A program made the position numbers and the translations under genes. A stretch of 14,324 nt of DNA from Campylobacter sp. (GTDB lineage: Bacteria > Campylobacterota > Campylobacteria > Campylobacterales > Campylobacteraceae), in contig JAGAZK010000056.1 of the NCBI GenBank assembly GCA_017940085.1, positions 1-14,324 of the forward strand. The letters run 5' to 3'. The notes below the pieces were generated by a model that had not been told where the DNA came from, made no database searches, and was given only the letters and a program-made list of their open reading frames with translations. Of this stretch, positions 7,784 to 12,563 are shown piece after piece; position 1 is the stretch's first letter; each line of letters begins with the position of its first letter.

Positions 7784-8497
7784 TTATTCTAAAACCTCAT
7801 CTAATCTAACAAACTCAAATCCGTTTGCTCTCAAAATTGAAATTCCTAAAATCAAGCCTTGTGCGATTTGCTTTTGTGGGCGATTGGCGTGAGCTATGAT
7901 AATATCACCATTTTTGGATTTTAGGATTTCTTTTTTGATACGATTTGCAGAAAATGTCGCCCCGCCGTCTGCTAAAATACTAAATCCAATCGGCTTTAAG
8001 CCCATTTTGTAAATTTGCTCAATTGCTTTTTTGTCATAATACGCTCCGCCAGAGCGATAAAATTTGGGTCTTTTGAGCGTGATTTGGGCGATTAAATTTG
8101 CATTTTTGTTTATTTCATCACTAAGTTCGGCTAAATTTTTTGTGCCTTTTAAGCCATAAATTGACTTACCATCAACCGAAGCTGGTTTGTGTTTGGTGCC
8201 ATGATTTTCTATCTCAAAAAGTGGATTTTTGTAAATTCGCTCAAAATATTTTGGGTATTTTTTGATCCAGCGGTAATTTACAAAAAATGTCGCTTTTATA
8301 TCGTTTTTCTCCAAAAACTCCACAAGTCTTTCATCAAATCCGTCTGTTTTGCCGCCACACAAATCCAAACTCAAAGCTAAAATTTTTTCGTTTTTTGGAT
8401 TTGGGATAGTTTTAATAACTCCACTCAAACTATCGCCCCACTCATTTTGTGAAGCAAAACACAAACTCATACAAAAAATAATTATAAATTTTTTCAT
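7784..8497 (-). CDS. Secreted polysaccharide deacetylase-like (NodB-fold) protein
   Basis: A 237-residue exported protein. Residues 1-16 (MKKFIIIFCMSLCFAS) form a signal peptide. The rest looks like a NodB-type carbohydrate esterase fold: motif 1 is LSLDLCGG with Asp 45, replacing the usual TFDDG, and matches a subgroup with ALTLDxCGG; motif 2 is ENHGTKH with the metal ligands expected at H99 and H103; motif 3 is FYRSGGAYYD around R148; and the late IIIAHANRP supplies H203. The likely role is to deacetylate or bind an N-acetylated glycan in the periplasm, perhaps peptidoglycan. It is also possible that the altered motif 1 has a different substrate. The gene stands alone, divergent from the nitroreductase. 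No good ribosome-binding site is visible (GAGAC only). Confidence 0.8.
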   Translation of the reverse strand: MKKFIIIFCMSLCFASQNEWGDSLSGVIKTIPNPKNEKILALSLDLCGGKTDGFDERLVEFLEKNDIKATFFVNYRWIKKYPKYFERIYKNPLFEIENHGTKHKPASVDGKSIYGLKGTKNLAELSDEINKNANLIAQITLKRPKFYRSGGAYYDKKAIEQIYKMGLKPIGFSILADGGATFSANRIKKEILKSKNGDIIIAHANRPQKQIAQGLILGISILRANGFEFVRLDEVLE

Positions 8498-8583
8498 TTT
8501 GTCTCAAATTTGATAAATTTGGCGTGAATTTTGATTAAATTTAGCTTAAAACTAGCAAAAACTTATGTAAATTTTGGAGAAAA

Positions 8584-8622
8584 TTTGATTAAATTTGGCA
8601 TAATTTAGCAAATTTAATCAAA
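8584..8622. promoter_or_regulatory. 14-bp perfect inverted repeat around the nitroreductase promoter
   Basis: TTTGATTAAATTTG (8584-8597) and its exact reverse complement CAAATTTAATCAAA (8609-8622) are 11 bases apart. The spacer contains the candidate -10 box CATAAT (8599-8604), and the right arm ends at the ribosome-binding site AAAGGA. This could be an operator for a repressor, or an mRNA hairpin that hides the ribosome-binding site. Related words occur in other gaps of the window, which weakens the case for a specific operator. Confidence 0.5.
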
Positions 8623-8631
8623 AGGATTTAA

Positions 8632-9243
8632 ATGAAAGAAATTATGAAAAATCGCTATAGTTGTCGTAAATTTAATGACACAAAAATCTCTGATGAAAAG
8701 GTGCGTGAAATTGTAGATTTAACAAGACTAAGTCCAAGTTCGTGCGGACTTGAGCCTTGGAAATTTATGGTAATCTCAAAAGAAAATGATATTAAAAACT
8801 TAGGCGAGATTTGCAATTCACAACCCCAAGTATCTACTTGCTCACACGCTGTAATTATCATAGCTAGAAACGATTTAAAAGTAGGAAATGAATATTTAGA
8901 ATCTTGTGTCAAACGCCGTGCAAATACGCCCCAAAAATACGAAGCTGCGATGCAATATTTTGAGCAAAAATTCCAAAATATGAATAATCAAATGATGACA
9001 AATTATGCTTCCAAACAATGCTATATCGCTGTGGGAAATATGGTAAATATAGCTGAGGGCTTGGGCGTGAAGTCTTGCATAATTGCTGGATTTGATGAGC
9101 AAAAACTTACTAAATTTGTGCGTGAAAATGGCGGTTTAAATGATAATTTTACACCAGTTTTGGTCGTGGCATTAGGAAAAGGCGAGGAAATCAAATTTCC
9201 ACACACTAGACATAGTTTAGAAGATGTGTTGATATGGAAATAA
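8632..9243 (+). CDS. RdxA/NfsB-like NAD(P)H nitroreductase
   Basis: A 203-residue flavoenzyme of the nitroreductase family, expected to be an FMN-containing cytosolic dimer that reduces nitro compounds or quinones with NAD(P)H. The N-terminal NRYSCRKFN (7-15) binds the FMN phosphate, LSPSSCGLEPWKFMVI (33-48) is the second FMN-contact motif, and KQCYIAVGNMVNIAEGLGVK with SCIIAGFD (148-155) forms the C-terminal flavin region. QCYIAVG and SCIIxGFD are shared with H. pylori RdxA, the metronidazole-activating reductase, as I remember it, so RdxA is the closest named relative. I do not give the symbol because NfsB-type paralogues cannot be excluded. The ribosome-binding site is AAAGGA. It is a single gene, convergent with lysP and divergent from the deacetylase-like gene. 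Confidence 0.85.
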   Translation: MKEIMKNRYSCRKFNDTKISDEKVREIVDLTRLSPSSCGLEPWKFMVISKENDIKNLGEICNSQPQVSTCSHAVIIIARNDLKVGNEYLESCVKRRANTPQKYEAAMQYFEQKFQNMNNQMMTNYASKQCYIAVGNMVNIAEGLGVKSCIIAGFDEQKLTKFVRENGGLNDNFTPVLVVALGKGEEIKFPHTRHSLEDVLIWK

Positions 9244-9249
9244 TTTTAT

Positions 9250-9395
9250 CCCAAACTTTGAGAAATTAATCAAATTTTGGGCTATGAGCCAAAATTTGCT
9301 TAATTTAATCCAAATTTGGCTCAAATTTGATTAAAAACTATTTTTCATAGTTTGTATCAAATAAAAACCGATCTTTTAAATTTGAGCCAAATTTG
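9250..9395. repeat. Nested inverted repeats between convergent nitroreductase and lysP genes
   Basis: Three structures share this gap. CCCAAA at 9250-9255 pairs with TTTGGG at 9276-9281, continued by TTTG/CAAA after a mismatch. GAGCCAAAATTTG (9286-9298) pairs with CAAATTTGGCTC (9311-9322), 12 bp with one bulged A. CAAATTTGGCTCAAATTT (9311-9328) has an exact 18-base reverse complement at 9378-9395. The last two compete. A small 7-bp hairpin AAACTAT/ATAGTTT (9335-9353) is inside. They may act as a two-way terminator for the two converging genes, though no clear T run follows any stem. Confidence 0.5.
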
Positions 9396-9415
9396 TTTGA
9401 TTAAAAGCTATAAAT

Positions 9416-10864
9416 TTATTCTCTTTGTAAATTTGCAGTTTTTAAATCTACAGCTTTTGATTTTGTAATAATTTTATGTCCTATCCAAATCCCAAAAAAC
9501 ATAAACACACCAAAAAGACTACTTATAAAAATAATCAAATTTGAACTCTGAATAAATGCATCAATCGTCTGTCCGACAATTACTACCAAACACATACAAA
9601 GAGCAATCAGTGGTGCGTATGGATACCATTTGGCAAGATAAGGCAAATCAGCTAAATTTCGCCCTTGCAAAACATAAGCTTTGCGAAAATTATAGTGCGA
9701 CCAAGCAATAGAAATCCAAGCAATAAATCCAGTTAGAGCTGAATTATTTAGTAGCCAATAATACGCCCCACCATCTCCAATAAAAGAAGTCAAAAAACAA
9801 CTCATTGCTATCATTGTAGTAGCAATGAGTGCATACACAGGGACACCATTTTTGTTTGTCATTCCAAATATTTTTGGTGCTTTTTTAGAATGAGCTAGAG
9901 CATAAAGCATTCTTGTGCTTGAATAAAGTCCAGAATTTCCAGCACTTACCACGGCTGTAAATATTACAGCATTCATAATACTCGCAGCAAATGCAATACC
10001 AGCTCTATCAAACAATAAAGTAAATGGGCTATAAGCAATATCTGTTTCATCGTTTTTGAGCAAATTTGGATCATTAAATGGAATCAAAGTCCCAATCACC
10101 GCAATTGCAAGTATATAAAATAATAATATTCGCCAAAATACCATATTTATAGCTTTTGGTATTGATTTATCTGGATTTTTTGCTTCACCTGCAGCAATTG
10201 CGACAAGTTCTGTGCCTTGAAAACTAAATCCAGCCACCAAAAATACACTCACCAATCCAAAAAATCCACCCACAAAAGGTGCGTGATTGCCTTTGTCATC
10301 GCTCAAAATCCAGTTTGAAAACCCTGCATCATGTCCGCTCATAATATGAAAAATCATAGCCAATCCAAGTCCGATAAACACGACCACAGTTATTACTTTG
10401 ATAAGAGCAAGCCAAAACTCGCTCTCCCCAAAAGCACCTGAACTAAAATAATTTATCACTACAATCACAGCCAAAAATGTCCCCGAACACAAATAACTTG
10501 GCATTTCAGGAAACCAAAACTTCATTATAATCGTAGCTGCTACAAGCTCAGCCGCAACCGTAATCGCCCAGTTAAACCAATACATCCAACCTATACTAAA
10601 CCCAAAAGACGGACTAACAAATCTAGAACTATATTCTTCAAAACTCCCAGCCACTGGCAAATAAGTCGCCATTTCACCAAGACTTTGCATAAGCAAATAC
10701 ACCATAAACCCAATTAACGCATAAGCAAGCAATGCTCCGCCTGGACCAGCTGTAGCTATACTAGCTCCACTTGCGACAAATAGCCCTGTGCCGATACTCC
10801 CACCAATTGCTATCATATTTAGGTGTCTTGTGGTCATTTGTCTTTTTAATTTACCAAGTTCCAT
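9416..10864 (-). CDS. lysP: Lysine-specific permease LysP (APC family amino-acid transporter)
   Basis: A 482-residue inner-membrane transporter with about 12 hydrophobic segments, expected to import lysine with protons. Similarity to E. coli LysP, as I remember that sequence, runs along the whole length: TTRHLNMIAIGGSIGTGLFV (11-30, with the substrate-binding GSIGTG turn in helix 1), AGPGGALLAYALIGFMVYLL, the helix-6 region VAGFSFQGTELVAIAAGE, then VFWRILLFYILAI, SAGNSGLYSSTRMLYALA, and FIAWISIAWSHYNFRKAYVL. These favour LysP over other APC permeases such as the aromatic or proline ones, but substrate specificity remains inferred. The start is preceded by AAAGGA; the -10 box is 25 bases upstream. 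It is a single gene, divergent from the outer-membrane protein gene. Confidence 0.92.
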   Translation of the reverse strand: MELGKLKRQMTTRHLNMIAIGGSIGTGLFVASGASIATAGPGGALLAYALIGFMVYLLMQSLGEMATYLPVAGSFEEYSSRFVSPSFGFSIGWMYWFNWAITVAAELVAATIIMKFWFPEMPSYLCSGTFLAVIVVINYFSSGAFGESEFWLALIKVITVVVFIGLGLAMIFHIMSGHDAGFSNWILSDDKGNHAPFVGGFFGLVSVFLVAGFSFQGTELVAIAAGEAKNPDKSIPKAINMVFWRILLFYILAIAVIGTLIPFNDPNLLKNDETDIAYSPFTLLFDRAGIAFAASIMNAVIFTAVVSAGNSGLYSSTRMLYALAHSKKAPKIFGMTNKNGVPVYALIATTMIAMSCFLTSFIGDGGAYYWLLNNSALTGFIAWISIAWSHYNFRKAYVLQGRNLADLPYLAKWYPYAPLIALCMCLVVIVGQTIDAFIQSSNLIIFISSLFGVFMFFGIWIGHKIITKSKAVDLKTANLQRE

Positions 10865-10888
10865 TTATTTCCTTTAAATTTTTGCGAG

Positions 10889-10894
10889 ATTTTA
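10889..10894 (-). promoter_or_regulatory. Candidate -10 box of lysP
   Basis: TAAAAT on the minus strand (context GTAGTAAAATCTCGC), ending 24 bases before the lysP ATG, with the ribosome-binding site AAAGGA between. Upstream lie several CTCAAATTT words in the divergent region. Confidence 0.45.
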
Positions 10895-10991
10895 CTACAA
10901 ATTCATAACTAAATTTTCTCAAATTTCGCCTCAAATTTAAAAAATTTTCAAATTTTTTCTCAAATTTAGTCAGATTTAAGCTGATTTTAAT

Positions 10992-11000
10992 GGGGGGGGG
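10992..11000 (+). repeat. Homopolymeric tract of nine G upstream of the outer-membrane protein gene
   Basis: Nine consecutive G in an otherwise very AT-rich gap. Campylobacter G/C tracts of about this length slip during replication and cause phase variation. This one is intergenic, 89 bases before the ATG, and directly touches the candidate -10 box TAGAAT (11001-11006). Length changes would move upstream promoter DNA relative to the -10 box rather than shift a reading frame. Confidence 0.85.
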
Positions 11001-11006
11001 TAGAAT
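11001..11006 (+). promoter_or_regulatory. Candidate -10 box of the outer-membrane protein gene
   Basis: TAGAAT (five of six bases of TATAAT) immediately after the G9 tract; AATAAT at 11005-11010 is an alternative. The leader that follows is about 80 bases and holds the palindrome TACTAAATTTAGTA at about 11020-11033 and a ribosome-binding site AAAGGA close to the ATG. Confidence 0.45.
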
Positions 11007-11089
11007 AATACTTTGAAATTACTAAATTTAGTAAATTTGAGTCTAAATTTAATCAAATTTAGTAGTAAATTTATTTTAAAGGAAAAAAT

Positions 11090-11821
11090 ATGTGCAAATT
11101 TAGCAAATTTACTCTTGGTGCATTGGTCGCAAGCAGTATCACAAGCAGTGCTTGTGCGAATTGGTATGACAATATATTTGCAGGCGTAGAAGCTGATTAT
11201 AACTTCGCTTCAGACATATCGCTTCAAGTAAAAAATCATATAAGCATCAGCCCTTTTAATGGAAATATGTCTGATGATGCTCGGGCATTTGGGTTTGGTG
11301 CCAAATTGGGTTATGATTTTGATATTGCCAGAGTTTATGGGGCTTATAATCACAATTTTAAAGCCAAAGCTGATACAAATTATTGGGATAATACATTACA
11401 CTCTGGTTATATTTCGAGCGGGGAAATCAAATGGAATAGCAACGATTTTATCTTAGGTGCGGACTACACGCCTAAATTTAGCATTTCCGGGATAGATTTC
11501 AAAGCGATTTTAGGTGCTTTTGGTGGGCTTAGCAAAATAGATATTAAACACGAAGAACGAGGCGTTAATACTTATGGATTAACACAAATGCAAGGAAGCC
11601 TAAATGGCTTTATTTATGGACTTAGGCTTGGCAGCATTTATGAGATAAACAAAAACAACGAAGTCGAATTTGGCTTTAAATTTAGCCAAGCTAAATATTC
11701 TGACAAAGATACTACTATAAATATTTGCAATTATATTCATTGCTTTAAAGAAAATTTAAAATTATCAGACACCAAGCTTACAAATAAAGGTGTTTTTGTA
11801 GGGTATAATTATAAATTTTAG
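11090..11821 (+). CDS. Outer-membrane beta-barrel protein, unnamed
   Basis: A 243-residue exported protein that I do not recognise by name. Residues 1-23 form a signal peptide with a cleavage site after ACA, before NWYDN. The mature part alternates hydrophobic and polar residues in many short strands (FGFGAKLGYDFDIARVYGAY, NDFILGADYTP, FKAILGAFGGLSKI, FIYGLRLGSIYEI, NEVEFGFKFSQAKY) and ends in VGYNYKF, an aromatic C-terminal residue typical of proteins inserted by the BAM complex. This fits a small barrel of about eight strands, like the OmpA-type or porin-like families. The loop NICNYIHCF has two cysteines that could form a disulfide near the C-terminus. It is a single gene with a G9 tract at its promoter and a hairpin terminator after it, so switching of expression is likely. 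Adhesin, transport or immune-evasion roles cannot be told apart. Confidence 0.8.
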   Translation: MCKFSKFTLGALVASSITSSACANWYDNIFAGVEADYNFASDISLQVKNHISISPFNGNMSDDARAFGFGAKLGYDFDIARVYGAYNHNFKAKADTNYWDNTLHSGYISSGEIKWNSNDFILGADYTPKFSISGIDFKAILGAFGGLSKIDIKHEERGVNTYGLTQMQGSLNGFIYGLRLGSIYEINKNNEVEFGFKFSQAKYSDKDTTINICNYIHCFKENLKLSDTKLTNKGVFVGYNYKF

Positions 11822-11841
11822 TTTTGCAAAACTTTGTTTTT

Positions 11842-11864
11842 AAGACGAGTTTGACGCTCGTCTT
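11842..11864 (+). terminator. Terminator hairpin of the outer-membrane protein gene
   Basis: Perfect 8-bp stem AAGACGAG/CTCGTCTT around a 7-base loop, 20 bases after the stop codon; the richest GC stem nearby. It is followed by GGTTCTTGT, a poor T tract, and preceded by TTTTT. The 12-base palindrome GTTTTGCAAAAC (11821-11832) lies just before it. Confidence 0.6.
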
Positions 11865-12060
11865 GGTTCTTGTATCTTCACAACTGCTTTTTTAATAAAT
11901 TTTATCACTAAATACTTCGCCTTAGAGTAAATTTGGCTCAAATTTGCGAGTAAATTTGACTAAATTTGGCATTAAATTTAATGAAACACTGTGTTTTGGA
12001 ATAAATTTGAAAACGCTGTGTTTTAGCAAATATTCAAGACAGATTAGGCGTAATTTAAGT
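11865..12060. other. AT-rich gap without a gene, with short repeats
   Basis: No open frame with coding character. It contains several AAATTTG words and a short direct repeat CTGTGTTTT at 11989-11997 and 12016-12024. The first copy is part of the odd palindrome AAACACTGTGTTT (11984-11996). No promoter or RNA gene could be supported. Confidence 0.4.
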
Positions 12061-12125
12061 CAAATTTAGCCGTTTGCAAAGGCGCGTACTTGAGCGTGCG
12101 TAACTGCAGAAAATGGCTAAATTTG
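12061..12125. other. Long hairpin with GC-rich tip
   Basis: CAAATTTAGCC (12061-12071) is the exact reverse complement of GGCTAAATTTG (12115-12125). Inside, GTTT/AAAT and GCA/TGC pairs follow with a small bulge, and GCGCG (12082-12086) pairs with CGTGC (12095-12099, one G-T) over an 8-base loop. The 65-base unit could fold as a single stem on either strand. The tip is far more GC-rich than the surroundings. Function unknown. Confidence 0.55.
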
Positions 12126-12170
12126 GCTTAAAATCCGTTCAAAGCTGGGGAATTAAAAAAGCTAAGCTGA

Positions 12171-12345
12171 GAATTGCGAAAATAAAAGGCGTGGGATTTG
12201 CGAGATGATTTTCGCGGTTGCACAGATACGAGCGACTGAGACGGACTTAAACGCCCGTCGCAAGGAAACACGAAGCAGGTTTTCTTAAAAAAGACGAATT
12301 GTAAAGAAGGCGAAGGATTTGCGAGATATTTTCGGGGTTGTGTAG
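12171..12345. repeat. Imperfect direct repeat, two copies 121 bases apart
   Basis: Copy 1 (12171-12226) and copy 2 (12296-12345) both begin GAATTG, continue through AGGCG and share GGATTTGCGAGAT (12194-12206 and 12315-12327), followed by a TTTTCG-GGTTG-AGA pattern. The second copy is also the left arm of the hairpin at 12315-12424. Between them is a small hairpin GACGG/CCGTC that resembles the terminator at 11842-11864. Looks like remains of duplicated noncoding DNA. Confidence 0.55.
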
Positions 12346-12424
12346 AAAATTTCTTGCGAAAATAGAACAAAAAAGTTCATTGAAACAAGAAATTTTCAAA
12401 CTCCACGAAAAGATCCGCAAAGCC
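12315..12424. repeat. Long imperfect inverted repeat, hairpin element A
   Basis: The core is 12 perfect pairs, GAAAATTTCTTG (12345-12356) with CAAGAAATTTTC (12386-12397). The outer part pairs imperfectly: TTTTCG (12329-12334) with CGAAAA (12406-12411), and GGATTTGCG with CGCAAAGCC at the base. The tip is GAAC-AAAAAA-GTTC (12365-12378), flanked by AAT and ATT. About 110 bases in all. The tip sequence is shared with element B. Confidence 0.6.
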
Positions 12425-12444
12425 AAGCCGTAAATTTAATTCAT

Positions 12445-12563
12445 AAGCGAAGATTTTTTTGCTATGCAAGGCAGGATAGCGAGTGCAAGGATAATAAGAC
12501 AAAAAAGTCTATTGACGAAGCACGAGCTATCCTAACACAGCATAGCAGAAAAAGCTGAAGCTT
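12445..12563. repeat. Long inverted repeat, hairpin element B, abutting the nrdA stop
   Basis: From outside in: AAGC/GCTT, TTTTTTT (12454-12460) with AGAAAAA (12547-12553), GCTATGC (12461-12467) with GCATAGC (12540-12546), AGGATAGC (12473-12480) with GCTATCCT (12526-12533), TGC/GCA, then AGAC-AAAAAA-GTCT at the tip. Internal loops are small. It touches the end of nrdA on the minus strand and may be part of its 3' end, but the A run after the stem on the minus strand is not what an intrinsic terminator has. Confidence 0.65.

Noticed and set aside
10990..11019. Mini-frame through the G tract as a phase-variable leader peptide
   Set aside because: ATG followed by three glycine codons ends after eight codons in the present length and after fewer with one G more or less; it has no ribosome-binding site.
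11141..11161. Lipoprotein signal in the outer-membrane protein (Cys 22)
   Set aside because: The residues before the cysteine (SSA) lack the leucine-type lipobox, while ACA before NWYDN is a good signal peptidase I site and the C-terminus ends in an aromatic residue typical of barrels.
12128..12370. 80-codon frame on the minus strand (starts with TTG)
   Set aside because: It lies entirely in the repeat and hairpin region; its two QPRK-containing stretches are the translated direct repeat, it lacks a ribosome-binding site, and its composition (many S, P, R, F) is unlike the neighbouring proteins.
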